Source: Calamus simplicifolius (taxonomy: Eukaryota; Streptophyta; Magnoliopsida; Arecales; Arecaceae). From it: a stretch of 64,000 nucleotides of DNA. The position numbers and the translations under genes were made by a program. Positions 36,473 through 49,309 of the stretch are shown piece by piece (the first letter of the stretch is position 1; each line of letters starts with the position of its first letter). Where the stretch lies: assembly GCA_900491605.1 (NCBI GenBank), contig UESW01001613.1, positions 340,836-404,835 of the forward strand, in the 5' to 3' direction. A model generated the notes under the pieces. It searched no databases. It was not told the origin of the DNA and saw only the letters and a program-made list of their open reading frames with translations.

Positions 36473-37042
36473 CTAAGTAGGATTCATCATTGTACAATCA
36501 ATTGAATATAATCCATTTAATATTTAATTAATATATATATATATTTTTAATATTTATTTTATATTATAACTATATCGATATTTTTATTATATAAATCAGG
36601 AGCATGCGAAATTCAAATTGAATTATGCCACCGGAAGTGTCAGCAGGAATCAAAGGGAAATGGGTATAATGGTCATTTGAGGGGGGGCCTGGAGGGTTTT
36701 GTCTGGACCGAAAGGAAATTTTGTCGATGTGCATGGCAATTTGGGAATTTACTAGACGATTTGGTCCCCGCATTTGGGAATCACATGGGTCGGGGATCAA
36801 CCGTTTTGGATCACTTCTTTTTTCCCAAATCTGATGAATCTTCGGCTCGATCATCTGACGTGTATCTCCTCAAACTTGGCTCCCATGCAATTATTGGATG
36901 AGATCCATGCACAAGCATTAGAGTAATTCGTACTTTATGATTTTTTTATTAAATATTATTATTTCTATTGTTAGAATTCATTATAGATGATCACACCGTT
37001 TTAGAGTGAGTCAAATCTGATATATTAAAATATAATATTTGA
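36473..37042. other. Intergenic, no gene recognised
   Basis: Moderately GC-rich patch at 36640-36900 with an open frame but no recognisable domain; flanks are AT-rich. Confidence 0.45.
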
Positions 37043-38690
37043 TAAAGGATAATAGGACAGAAGTCGTCCTGCTTTCAGCTCCAAAAGTCAGTGTGATAGG
37101 CCACCCTAGCGGCAATCCAATCAGCTGCAGAATTGGCTTCCCGATAAATACATCGAATTTGAGCACTATCAGCTCCCTGAAGAAGGATGTCGCACATCAA
37201 GGGAAGGGATGGCAAATGATTGCTGGATTCCTGACGGAGCCAGCTGATAATAGTAATAGAGTCCCTCTCAATAAAAAGACAGCGGATGCCCAGGCTCAGA
37301 ATGGCACAGGAAATACTAGCCCATGCCGCATACAACTCAGCAAAAGGCACCGAGGAGTCACGAAGGCCGAATCCACCAGCCGCCAACATCGCACCATCCG
37401 ACTCCCGAATCACAAAAGTCGATCCAGCATATCTACCACGAACACTCCTATCAAAAGTTAATTTTAATAAACCATGGAGGTGGGGACTCCCAAGATATGA
37501 AGACCATGCATCGGTGCGCTGCCGAAGCAGCAGGAGACCCAGTGGTTAGGGCTAGCAGAAGCAAGAGAACTCTGATGGAACGTATACTCAGCTGATAAGG
37601 AGACAACAACCCTTGCAACCCTGAGGGAAGGAGCCATCTCGTCAATGAACACTAGCCGATTCCGAAATAACCAAATCTGGTAAGCAGTGTAAGCCCACAT
37701 AGGTCCGAGCTGATGGTTACGTCTCCCCATATTCTGTCTGATCATGCCCAAAAAGAAAAGAGATATGCAAGGAAGCAATTCCATGCACCCAAGGGCAATC
37801 ACCCACAATCTGCCATATCTGTCTCACTCTAGTGCATATGAATATAGCATGGTCAATTGTCTCCTCCTCGAGACCACATAACGGGCACGTAGGCAGGATA
37901 CTCATACCTCTCCCAGAGAGAGAAAATAGGTAGGAAGAACATTCCATGCAAGCTTCCAAATAAAAAGCCTCACCCTAGGATGAATGGGAAGATGCTAGAT
38001 CCATGCCAACTCCATCGATAACTGCAGTTGTCGCCTGTAAATATTTCGGAGGCCCCTAATAGAGGTACGAGACAAACAAGATCTCCTCCAGACCCTAATA
38101 TCCACAGTGGGACCCGAAGTGAGAGGAATAGAAAGAATACAACAGTAGAGATCAACCCCAAAGAAATTGGATACCAAGGAAGAGGACCAAGCCATGTGAT
38201 CCTAGGAGATGAGATTACTAACTCTCATTCCAGTAGGAATGTCAGTGCAAACAAAGGTCGGCCATTGAGACAACGGAAGGTCTGCAATCCATGTATTCTG
38301 AAACATCCACAGAGGCTCTGTCTTCAATCATCCATGAAATGCAGTTCAGAATAGCCAGAGCGAACCGATATACCTCTTTCCAGAAATAGAAGTGCCCATG
38401 AGTAGCATGAGGAAAAGAGGAAGAATTTTAGTCTCCATACTTGGCACGCATGAAGAGTTCCACAAACACTGTGGATCAAGCAAGAACCGCGCGGCATGCC
38501 TAGGAATCAAAGCCTCCCTCCTAACAATGAGAGACTGGATCCCAAGTCCTCCTCAGTAATCGGCAGACATATAATGTCCCAAGCTAGAAGATGAATACCA
38601 TGATCATCCTGCATGGAGGGCCAGAGAAAATCCTAAAAATATCTCTCAATCTTCCTCAAACAAGTCAGAGGGATGGCAGTATTGTTAGGA
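37043..38690 (-). mobile_element. LINE retrotransposon, 5'-truncated, minus strand, copy 4
   Basis: On the minus strand from about 38690: RT C-terminal part (RKIERYF, WPSMQDDHGIHLLAWD), a zf-RVT-like zinc region (CPLCGLEEETIDHAIFICTR, about 37880), then RNase H (AELYAAWASISCAILSLG, CIYREANSAADWIA, about 37350-37100). Many stops. No poly(A) tail is left at the 37043 end. Same family as the other three LINE copies but inverted. Confidence 0.83.
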
Positions 38691-39189
38691 TTCGTTGCCT
38701 ACTTGCCTTCAACTTGGCAACTAATATTCTTAGAGAAAACTTTAATTTAATTTTTTACTAATTTTTTATGAAATATATATATTTATTTAAAATTTATCTT
38801 TTTGATGAAATTATATATATATATATATACATTTGTCAAATATAATAAAATTACTTAAAATACTTTTTAATTAAAAGATTGACCTTATCTTTTGGAAATA
38901 AAACTTTTAAAAAAATATTTAGTATTTAATAATTATATTTTTAAAGTACCAAGAGATATTAATATTTATTTGATGGTATTAATTTTAATTTTTTCAGAAT
39001 TTAAGCTTTAATTCATTCATTCATTCATTGAAAGCCTTCATTCCAATTCTATAGCCTTTTTGTGCCGTTCTCTTTATCCTTCGTCATCTTTTATTTATGG
39101 CACAAACAACAAACTGACAAAAGCAACATGAAGATGGTTGTTTATGGTAGTATCGATTTTTGGAAAAGATGGCTTTTATAGTCTGATCT
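38691..39189. other. Intergenic, AT-rich
   Basis: No gene; short AT microsatellite at 38811-38830 and a TTCATTCA repeat near 39012. Confidence 0.55.
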
Positions 39190-42100
39190 TCATTTCCTTC
39201 TTGCTGGGGTACCCCTTCCATTGTTGCTGGTAATTTCAATTGTATTACTGAAGCTACTAAAAGCGTGGGGGCAGAAGGGTCACTAGCATAGCTAATATCA
39301 CTGAATTTAGGGATTTCATCAGTTCGGCTGGCCTTCTGGATTTGGGTTTTTCGGGGCCCCAATTCACCTGGTGTAATAACCGTCAGGGTTCTGCTCGTGT
39401 TTGGAAGAGGCTGGATAGAGCTTTGGCTTCGGAACAGTGGCTTCAGAAGTTCCCCTCTGCTTCTGTTACTCATCTTCCGAGGATAGCTTCTAATCACTGC
39501 CCCATTCTTATCTTATGATGATAGATCATTATCAGAGGAGGCAGTTCATATTTGAGCAGTTTTGGACTTCATATACGGTGGCTCGATCTATCATTTCCCA
39601 GGTCTGGCATATTCCTATCCGGGCAATGCTATCTATCGTCTTTCTCATCGTCTTTTGTTGGCTAAACGAAGACTGGCCAGATGGAATAGATTAGAGGTTG
39701 GTGATCTGGTCAGGCAGGTGGAACAACTTGAAGCTGATATTAGTTTCTTGCAGTCTAAGGAGGATCAGGAGGGGTTTCTTTTGATCTCTGACCTTTCTGC
39801 TCTCTGGGCCAAGCTAGCTTTGCACCACTCTCTGTTTATCCAGCAGGAGATCTATTGGAGGCAACGGTCTAGGATCCAGTGGATTCGCGAAGGGGACCGT
39901 AATACTAGATTCTTCCACCAGGCCATTCTAAAACGGCGTGCTGCTAACATGATCCGCAGACTAGCTGATGATTCAGGGGACTATCATGAGGATTTTCCTT
40001 CTATTCGGGATCAGCTCCTTCACTTCTTTCAGGCCAGATGGTCGGAGTCCTCTGGCCTTGGCTCTCCGGTCATCCAGGTCCCTGACTCTAGGAAGGTTTC
40101 TTCTCTGGAGAATGAAATCTTATCAGACCTATCACAGGCGATGAGATTCGTCTAGCTCTGTGGTAGCTTGGGCAGGATAAGGCCCCGGGGCCTGATGGCT
40201 TTCTGACGTTCTTCTATCGTCATTATTGGGACATTGTTGGTCAGGAGGTGACCCAGGCTATACTTCTTGTTTTTCAAGCCAAGGACATCCCTGTGGAGTG
40301 GAATCGGACTCTTAATACCCTGGTGCCCAAATGTAATGATGCTTCTCTCCCACAGCATTTTAGGCCTATCAACCTCTGCACTACTTTGTATAAGATTTGT
40401 GCTCGTTTGCTTGCTGACCGCCTTCGCTTGGTGATGCCTCATCTATAGCAGTGGAACAGGGGGCGTTTATCAGAGGGCACAGTATTTTCGACAATGTCCT
40501 CATTACTCAGGAGTTTATGTATGATTTTCAGAGAGCTCCGGCCAGGCAGTCCCTTATTGCTGTTAAGCTGGATATGGAGAGAGCCTATGATAGACTTAGT
40601 TGGACTTTCCTCTATCACTCCCTGCAAGAGTTTGGGTTTGATGATCAGTTTATTGATTGGATTATGGCTTGCATTCTGAGGCCTTCTTTATCGCTGATCA
40701 TTAACGGAAGCCTGACTGAATTTTCCACTCTTCGATAGGGCTGCGTCAGGGTTGCCCTTTATCCCCCCTGTTATTTATTTTGGCGGTTGATGATCTTTCT
40801 CATGCCCTCTATCAGGCTCAAGCTGATTGTCATATTGTCCCTTTTACGACCTGTCCTATGGGTCCTGCGATCTCTCATCTATTCTTTGCTGACGATTGTA
40901 TTTTGCTGGGGAGGGCTACCTCAGCCAATGCTTCTTCCTTTGCTGACATCATTCAGCGTTATTGTTAGGCCTTGGGTCAGAAGGTCAATGTATCCAAGTC
41001 TTCTATCAGTTTCAATCCGAAGACCTCCAGAGCTACCAGGGAAGCTATTGTCCACAAGCTGGGTATCTTGTCTCAGATTGACTGCTTTCAGTAGCTGGGG
41101 GTTCCTATGACAGGTAGACATCCCCGCTGTGCTAACTATTCTGATCTTGAGCTGAGGGTCCATCAGCATATTGAGGGTGGCAGGTTACGGGTTTATCTAT
41201 GATGGCAAGGGTCACTATTATCCGAGCGGTTCTCTCCTCCCTTCCGATGTATCTTCTTTCCAATGCTACCATCTCGATCTCTTGTCTCAGGAGAATTGAG
41301 AGATCTTTAGGGACTTCCTCTAGGCCTCAATGCAGGATGGGCATGGTATTCACCTTATGTCTTGGGAAAGGGTCTGTATGCCGATCCAGGAGGGCGGTCT
41401 TGGGATTCAGTCTTTGACAGTTAGAAGGGAGGCTCTTTTGGCCAAGCATGCCTCGTGGTTCATTCTGGAGCCGCAGAGTCTGTGGAGTTCTTTTATGTGA
41501 GCGAGATATGGTGATTGGACTTCCTCCTCGCATATGCAGTCCTCTCGTCAGCATTCTTTCTTCTGGAAGGAGGTTTGTCGTTATGGTAGCTCCATTATGG
41601 AAAATACTTCGTGGATGATTGGAGATTGTTCTTCCATTGAGGTTCTTCAGGATACATGGATCTCTGACATTCCTCTATCTCGATGGCCCTCCTTCTTTAG
41701 TATTGATGTCCCTACTAGTATGAGAGTGAAGGAGTTGATCTCTTCTGATCCTTCCTCTTGGCATGGTCCGCTGGTGTCCTGATTCTTTGGAGAGGAGCTT
41801 GCTCGTCGGATTCTATCTATTCCGCTTACCCTGGGTATTTCCTCGGATTGTAGACTTTGGCGGAGATCTTGTCTTCCTAGGGCACGATTTTCTTCAGGCC
41901 CAGCCTCTAGGGCCGGTGGATGCTGCATAGATCTGGAAGCTTCCCATCCTCCCAGGGTTCAGCTCTTTAAATGGAAGCTTCTGTGGGAATGCCTTCCCAC
42001 TTGTGCTTTGCTAGTGAGGAGGGGCTTGCCTATCCACCTATATGTCCGCTATGTGGTTTGGAGGAGAGTCTACTGTTCATGCCATCTTCTCTTATCCTAG

Positions 42101-42951
42101 AGTGGGACGGATCTGGCAGTCAGTTGGCTATTATTGTAGATTGGATCATACGGGCTCTCTGTGTTCCCTCTTCTTAGATGACCTCCAGAAGGCCTCTCAG
42201 TACAAATGTGCCCTATGGGCTTCTACGACTTATCAGATCTAGTTGTCTAGGAACCAGATTATTTTTACAGATGACAGTATATCTTTACACATGATCATAT
42301 GAAAATTAGATCCCTAGCGTCGGATTGTGCCCGTGGCTTCCATTCAGGTGGTTTTGACTCTTCTGGCATTGGGGTTCCCCTGCTACTTCGGCAGCGAACT
42401 GGCATACGGTTTTCATATCTTGGGAGCCCCCCTCCAGGGTTTGTCAAAATCAACTTTGATGGTAGTATCCGCGGTAGATTAACGGGATCAGCCTTTGTCA
42501 TCCATGGGCCAAGGGCGATCTATTGGCGGCTGGAGGGTTTGGTAGTCTGGACTCCTCTGTCCTAATGACTGAGCTCTAAGCTGCTTGGGTTGGCATCTCA
42601 TATGTCGTTCGGTCTCTTCATGCTCACAACCTCATTATTGAGGGTGACTCTATGACTGTTATCCGGTGGCTGTGGAGGGATCATGGCTCCCTTGCTCCTG
42701 CCATTCCGATCTTACATGATATATGGACTATATTGAGGGAGGCCCATGGAGTTCAGATTCGTCATACTTATCGGAAAGCTAATTCGGCGGCCGATTGGAT
42801 GGCATCGTCAATGGCTTACCACTCTGGTTTTTGGAGATGGAGACAGGGTGATCCCTGCCCTTTTGTTCTTCAACAAATCTTGTATTCTGATGTTCAAGGG
42901 CTGACTCGTACCCGTGTTATATGATCGCCCAGTTGTACCAAAAAAAAAAGT
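39190..42951 (+). mobile_element. LINE retrotransposon, longest copy (endonuclease end, RT, zinc region, RNase H)
   Basis: Order: C-terminal part of the AP endonuclease (VAGNFNCI at about 39220; GFSGPQFTWCNNRQ with RVWKRLDRAL at 39350-39430), RT N-terminal region (39562-40155), RT core (DKAPGPDGF at about 40180; RGHSIFDNVLITQEF; KLDMERAYDRLSW; FADDCILLG at about 40890), zinc region (CPLCGLEES, about 42040), RNase H (KINFDGSIRG, GDSMTVIRW, YRKANSAADWMAS; 42445-42830), then an A-rich tail at 42941-42950. Truncated at the 5' end (no ORF1, no endonuclease start) and broken by many stops and frameshifts. The C-terminal RNase H domain marks the plant L1-like branch that acquired one. Confidence 0.88.
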
Positions 42952-43256
42952 CTTATTACAATAAAAATACAAAAAGATAATGCATTGTATTTTAGCTACC
43001 TAACCTATTAGAAATCATTTTATGAATTATTTTTAATTTATAAATTATTCCAACAATGTAATAATATATTATAAATTATTATTATATAGTAACATTACAA
43101 AATTATAGCATTATATAACATGAAAAATATTATATTAGTTTATATATTATATCATTATATTATATTTTCATAGTTACATTATAACATTATTATAGTCACA
43201 TTATAATGTTATCATTATGTGATAATATTAAATATGATTGCCCTTTAGATTCGAAT

Positions 43257-43681
43257 ATATCACCTTTAAATTTAATAAAAGCAACTTTTTCAAGTAAAGT
43301 TTTTGTAAAGTTTTAAATTTAATTTTTTTAAAGTAGAATGTTTAATAACTTTGGCATCATCTTGAATATATTTTTAAATTTTTATTAAACATCTTAAAAA
43401 CATTGAAAACATTTTTATCATTTCCAAAGTGCTGTCCAAACCTTTGCCAAATGAGCCTCTAAATAATCTAAAATTTGACAAAAATCTTAGTGAAGGTTTT
43501 GTAGATATCACCTTTAAATTTAATAAAAGTAACTTTTTCAAGTAAAGCTTTTTGTAAAAGTTTTAAATTTAAATTTTTTTTAAAGTAGAATGTTTGATAA
43601 CTTTGGCATCATCTTGAATATATTTTAAATTTTTATTAAACATCTTAAAAACACTGAAAACATTTTTATCCTTTCCAATGT
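43257..43681. repeat. Tandem duplication of about 175 bp
   Basis: 43257-43431 and 43505-43681 are direct copies, both starting ATATCACCTTTAAATTTAAT and ending near TTTTTATC, TTTCCAA, with a few changes and indels. Their period is about 248 bp. Confidence 0.92.
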
Positions 43682-44135
43682 GAAAAATAAGGATTAAATT
43701 ATCTTATAACGGGTATAAGGGGTGCCTTTGGTGGACAATAGCTTAAAAATTCTAAGGCTTATTGGCATCCATAAAGGTATAAAATAATTAGTTTAATTCG
43801 CTTGTCACCATACCATATTGACATCACTACCTATTTAGCAGCGGTCCATCCTCTTTGATGAAGTGTCCTTTGATAACTATAAATCCTTGAGGAAAATAAC
43901 CTTCTCTAATTTAGTTTGGGTAACAATATATTACAATGACTATTCTAACATCTACAGTGGAAGGGTAATATTCTTGAAAATGCAAGAATCCTTGTATTGT
44001 GTTAAGATGGCGTTTATAATGTTATAATGTTACTACAAATTTATATTTATAATAATCTGACATTTAATAATTAGATCGTTAAAATTATGAAATTACTATA
44101 TCCAATAATATAGTATAGATTGCTAGTTTTAATAT

Positions 44136-44141
<6 letters not shown>

Positions 44142-44184
<43 letters not shown>
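44142..44184. repeat. (AT)n microsatellite
   Basis: About 21 AT units. Confidence 0.96.
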
Positions 44185-44186
<2 letters not shown>

Positions 44187-45416
44187 ACATTGGTGTGTGA
44201 GCGTGCTAATGAGGTGATGTTAAAAGAAGGCGATGGAGGATGAAAGAGTATATATATAGAAAAAGTCAAAGAGCATAATCTGAGGTTATCATATTTTGCT
44301 AACTTTAAAAATCTATATTTCAAGTGATAATTAGATTATCATAATTTATAATAATTTTAAATTATCAAGAACCAAATATTATCATCAAGATTATTCTGTT
44401 TAATTATCAAATATGTTAACTCTGTCTCAAAACTTATTTTAGATATAGATAGCTACTTGTTGAACCTAAAATTTATAAAAATTAAATTTCATAAAATATT
44501 TAATTTTAATTTGACTAAGACTATGAGCAATAATCTTCAACAATTATTAACCGAGATCACATAGAAATTGATTTTTTCTTTCGTTGAGAAGAAAATGGGT
44601 AAGGCATATTAAAATTCATTAAAATCATGAATTACGGAGTAAAGGCATGACTGCTATAAGAGTTGTCAGTGCCTAACCTTGGTAAATCCACTGCAATTTA
44701 AGCCATATCCTTGAACACTATGCATATTTTATGACCGCACCTTTACTTGATTTCTCTAATCAAAAGCCATGAGAAAATAAAAAATAAAAAAGAAATAGAA
44801 AGATGCCAATATATATAATAGTTTTCAAAAATAGTCAGCAAAGAGATATGTGGTTCAAATAAGGTTCCATATTTTCATTTATGTAAGTGATATGTGCAGA
44901 TAAAAGGAACACCGGACTTAGATCATTTAAAAACTTGAATCATTTAAGGGTTTAATATTACATCATGCCAAATTATATGTAGATATATTATAATATAATA
45001 CTGTTCTATATGCTATAGTACTAAAATAATATTTTATTCTAGCAATATATTTATCTAATATATAATATTATAATGTAAAATTGTACAATGAGATGTTTAT
45101 TACGAGGAGTCATAAAAAAAATGGTAGCTAGGTAAGACCCATGAGATGCGAAAATGCCATATTAGGAGAAAGAGATAATATAACATACTTTATATCTTTA
45201 AGAGAGGAATTATTTGTCTTGCATTGTGATGCAAATTACCTCTTCATCTAAAATTCAATGCTATTTCTTGAGCTCTTCATGCAACACATATTATTAACGG
45301 CTTTTGTTACAATGCTTTTGATTGTATGATCTGATGCCACAAATTATTAGAAAGTCAATGATATAAAAACATTAGGTAAAGGCATAAAGTGAATGGATGG
45401 TGGACTTTAATGGAAG

Positions 45417-46190
45417 TGTTGATGCCGAGTCACCTTCCTTGAATCCAGGGAAATGAAGGTCCTCTCGCCGGACTCCTGCAAGAAAAGTCCCCGGAGACGG
45501 ATGTTCCGATGGGGACCCTCCGACGCTCAAGTCAGTCACTCGTGAACAGACAAGAGTTAGCTAGCAGAAGAAAGTAGAGAGTTAGGGTTCATAGAGTGTC
45601 CTTCCCTCGTTGTAAGTGTGAGCTTTTATACCTATTCCAAGATCTCCCTCTTTCATGCTTCCAGAAGATTCATGATTTGGAAGTACTGTTATCCGATAAC
45701 GGACAAAAAGGCAAGGTTGATAATGACGGGTCGTGGGTATGTCAGAGGTGCCCTGCCTTATTTGCGACCTACCAATATGGTATCATGCATGTCGGGTGGC
45801 TATGGTTGCACCAAGCGCGCGCTGTTATGAGATATGGCCATATACAGTCGCAAGCAAGCGGTGGATCGTACTCCAACGGGATATGTCATACGTGTTGCAG
45901 GCGAGTGATGGACCATATGACATAATGGGATATGGCCATGCACTGTTACGGGTGCGTAGTGGGCCATACGTCTTAATGGGGCATGGCGATGCACTATAGC
46001 AGGCGAGTAGTGGGCCACGTGGGCGTGCCAGGTGGCTCGTAGCTATAAGCTGGCCTCGGAGGTTGGCTTCGGAGGTGAGGCTCGGAGGCTGGCCTCGGAG
46101 ATTGGCCTCGGAGGTTGGCCTGAGAGGCCGAAGCGGGACACCGTCGGTCTCCTTTACCGTTAACCCTGATAGTTTGGATCATCCATATCA
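45417..46190 (-). repeat. 3' LTR of the large Tat element
   Basis: 774 bp, TGATATGG to CATCAACA on the minus strand. Roughly 90 percent like the 5' LTR by eye, with indels, so an old insertion. Includes a short tandem repeat on GGCCTCGGAGGTT (46050-46125) and a longer one on ATATGGCCAT. Confidence 0.92.
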
Positions 46191-46208
46191 GATGCCCCTC
46201 GCCCCTGA
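46191..46208 (-). other. Polypurine tract of the large Tat element
   Basis: On the minus strand TCAGGGGCGAGGGGCATC directly before the 3' LTR, the same GGGGCATC ending as the element at 11212-11229. Confidence 0.8.
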
Positions 46209-46879
46209 GACGAGCGGGTCCACCCTGGCGAAGCGAAAGGGGTGTCACCTCCCCAGTGGCTGATCCCCCTTCGCTGCCAACTGCTCCCGGCCACATGTCT
46301 CTGGGCGCTACGATAACTTAGCGCGGGCGACTTGGGGGATGTGAAGGGGCAGTCGCTACTGTCCGTCCGATCGCCGTGATCGCCCTCGAGGCGGGGTTGT
46401 CCTTTTGAAATTCACGAAAAGCGGCGCCATCATTACCATCATGGCGCTGACGTCAGCGGTGTCCATCATTGGTCGGAGGCGGTTTGTTCCACGCCGGATG
46501 CCGGTCGAGGTAGCCCAGCCTATAGCAGGAGTCCACGTGGCTGGCAAATCGAGGCGGGACGATTTGAAACTTGACAAAACCCGGGCGAAGGCTGAATACT
46601 TGTCACTTAGCTTAGTTATCTTCTTCCTCTGGTCCTCTGCTCCCTCTGCAACCTGGGAATCGCCCCCGCCATTTCTTTCTCCATGTTAGCCTTCCGTCCT
46701 TCCCGATCCTCCTTCTTCTTTCGCAAACTTTCGTCATGGCCTCCTCGCCGTCTTGAACTTCTTCTTCTCCTTCCGACAACCGTATTCTCCTTCGAGGTTT
46801 CGTGCCTCTCCATCTCCCTCTCCTTCATGGTCCTCCAATCTGGAGGACCGTCTTCCTTTGTCCCAATGACCAGTTGCTG

Positions 46880-48973
46880 CCATGGCTCCTGCAAGGGGAT
46901 GCTTGGCGGCGACAGCCGGGCCCCAGCGAGGAGCACCAGGCGGCGGCTGACGCCTCCATGAGGGCGGGGCGGAATCTCCGACGGAGACTGCCTCCACTGT
47001 AACGGGCCAAGACTTAGCAAAGATTAGGGCCCGTTACCAGTACCCCGAGGCGTCGGGCTCTTCCTTCCGACCCCGATGATAGGGTGGTCTCCTCCCGGCC
47101 CGGCAGAGTGGTCGTTTATGAAATATCCCTTAGATTAGGGCTTCGGCTACCCTTTCACCCCTTTTTCATCAACCTTTTAGACTATTACTCCCTGACTCCT
47201 ACTCAACTGGTCCCGAACTCCCTTCGGACCATTTATGCCTTTCTTATCCTTTGCCACCACCTCCAAATTATCCCCCGACTCTCTCTCTTCCGCTGCTTTT
47301 ACATCCTCAGGCAGCAGAGGGGTTGGTGGCTATTCCAGCCCCGATCCGGTCGAGTCCTCAAGCTACTTCTCCCTACCTCGGTCAAGGGATGGAAATCCCA
47401 TTTCTTTTTTGTTGACCTTGATCAAGTCAAGTCCCGGTGGGGGATCCCGACCTCCGACCCAATATGAACTCCACCATCCTCCCAGGAGATCAAGAAGCGT
47501 TGGGGCAACTGTTGACTGCCAACATCCCCAGATACAACTTCTTCTGTTGGAGCACAACCTTCGACTGGCGGGCCTCACCACATAGAGCGGTGAGTATTAA
47601 ATGCCCCAGCACTTAGCCAAATTGCCCCTTCCTCCTCCTTCTTCTTCTCTCTTCTTTTTCTTTCTCTTTTGTTTTCGTTTTTTTTTTTTTTGACTCCGAC
47701 TGATGCTGTGCAGCAATGAAGCCTCCGACTGCCATGGTCAAGAAGGCCGCAGTCAAGAGGATGAGGACCCAGGGTGGCCCGAGAGAGGGGCAGCAGGCGC
47801 CGACCCCCAAGTGCCTTACTGTGAGGGTGTCTCCGCCAGCCGAGCAGCGTAGGTCTCCACCGGTCCTGGAGGTAGATCTAACGGCTGATACCCCCGCCAG
47901 AAGGGGCGAGGGCCGGAGGGGCGACGATGGAGGAGCCGACGACGGTGGAGCTGACGGCGATAGAACCCCAGGCTCCCCACAAACCAACCTCGACCAAAGC
48001 AGATAGGAGTTGAGGGAAGGGCCGTCAGGGGCGGCAAGTCCACCCCCCAAATAGATACCGACGAGCAGCCCACTGCGTTCCAAGCCGGAGCACGTAGGAA
48101 ATGCCGAGGGGAGCAGGGCCGGGCCGACCCCTCATGGGTTCTCCTTAATAAACGACTAGCGCCGGGCTGAACAACTCATGTCCTATGTCATTCAGCTCGA
48201 CATTCAGGAGGAGCTTCGGAATCTGGGAGCGAATAGGTTCTTCCGGGAGGTCTTCTCAGCCCTCGTCCGGGTAAGTAGCTTTTCCTTTGCCCTCGATTTA
48301 GAGCTCTTAAATAATTTGCATAGCTGACACCTTGAGCGCAGGTGACCAACTCCTTTGTGCTCGCTCGGGAGGCCATCGGCGAGGGGGAAGCTGTCACCCG
48401 CCAAGTCCAACAGGACGTCGAGGACGCCCAGGCCCGGGCCGAGGCCGCCCAGGCCCGGGCCGAGGCTGCGAAGAAGGCCTTGGACTTGGTAAAGTCCGAA
48501 TAAACTGAGAAAATAAAGGAGGCTGAGAGTAGAGCCGAGGCCGACTGACGGCGGGTGGTGCTCAACCAGCTCACAGAGGCTGAGGGCGCGATTGAGGCCC
48601 GAAACCTCCATATAGCTGACTTGAACTCGGCCATTCAGGAGGCCGAGGATCGGGCGAAGCGGGCTGAGGAAGAGGTGAAGGCCATGGAGGCCGAGAGGGC
48701 GGCAGCAGCCTCTCTGGCGGCGGAGAAGGAGGCCCAAGTCGCTGAGGTGGAGGCTGCCGCCGAGGCCAGGGTTGCCACGGCCGTGGAGGAGTTCAAGGCA
48801 TCGTAGCACTTCACCCACGAGCTGGTTGAAGCTAATGCAGATTTCTACGTCCAGGGGTTTGACGATGCCAAGGAGAAAGTTGCCCGAGTTTTGAACCTCC
48901 CCCAAGTCATGGACATCGAGCCGGACCAAGAGTCTAATGAGGCCTCGGATGGCAAGCCCGCGATCGGACCTTG
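46880..48973 (+). pseudogene. Antisense extra gene of the large Tat element, three exons, broken
   Basis: Counterpart of the gene at 10796-8339. Exon 1 (about 46880-47589) encodes QDLAKIRARYQYPEA and SRPGRVVVYEISLRLGLRLP, then YSLTPTQLVPNSLRTIYAFL and SVKGWKSHFFFVDL, the gypsy-type transposon domain. Intron 47590-47713 (GTGAGTATT to GTGCAG). Exon 2 (47714-48270) starts MKPPTAMVKKAAVKRMR and is low-complexity. Intron about 48271-48341 (GTAAGTAG to GCGCAG). Exon 3 (48342-48973) is an Ala/Glu/Arg coiled coil ending near SNEASDGKPAIGP. In-frame stops at 47583, 48004, 48501, 48546 and 48804, among others, make it a pseudogene. It is transcribed against the host element; function unknown. Confidence 0.72.
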
Positions 48974-49309
48974 ATTTTGTGGTTCATTTTTGTTTTTGTA
49001 CTAAGTCTGACTTGGTCGGCATTTTGTATACACTAATGTTAATGAAGTATAATTTTTCCATTAATGAAAGTTCTAACTGTGATCTCTTCTCTAAGTCCCT
49101 GGGTCGCTGACGTGGGACCCTTGAGGGCTTCGTCAGCACCGAGGGGCAGCTTTTATTATCTTTTTATGCAACTTCAACTTAGTCATATAGGGCAGGGCCC
49201 TTTTGGGAGAGCTAAGGAAGACGGGTCGTGTCCGCCCCCCGGGGACTCGGGCTTCTGAGCACTGATGAAATATCGATCTTGGGCCACCGAGAATGACTCA
49301 GACTTCTTG
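48974..49309. other. Spacer between antisense gene and palindrome array
   Basis: 3' flank of the antisense gene (plus strand), containing TTTTGTATAC and AT-rich stretches that could hold its poly(A) signal. No gene. Confidence 0.45.

Larger units (their letters stand above)
42952..45416. other. Intergenic, very AT-rich
   Basis: No gene recognised. Contains a direct repeat (43257-43681) and an AT microsatellite (44142-44184). Confidence 0.6.

Noticed and set aside
46356..47020. Minus-strand frames near the 3' LTR as possible pol
   Set aside because: No pol motif; they are antisense to the leader and exon 1 of the plus-strand extra gene.
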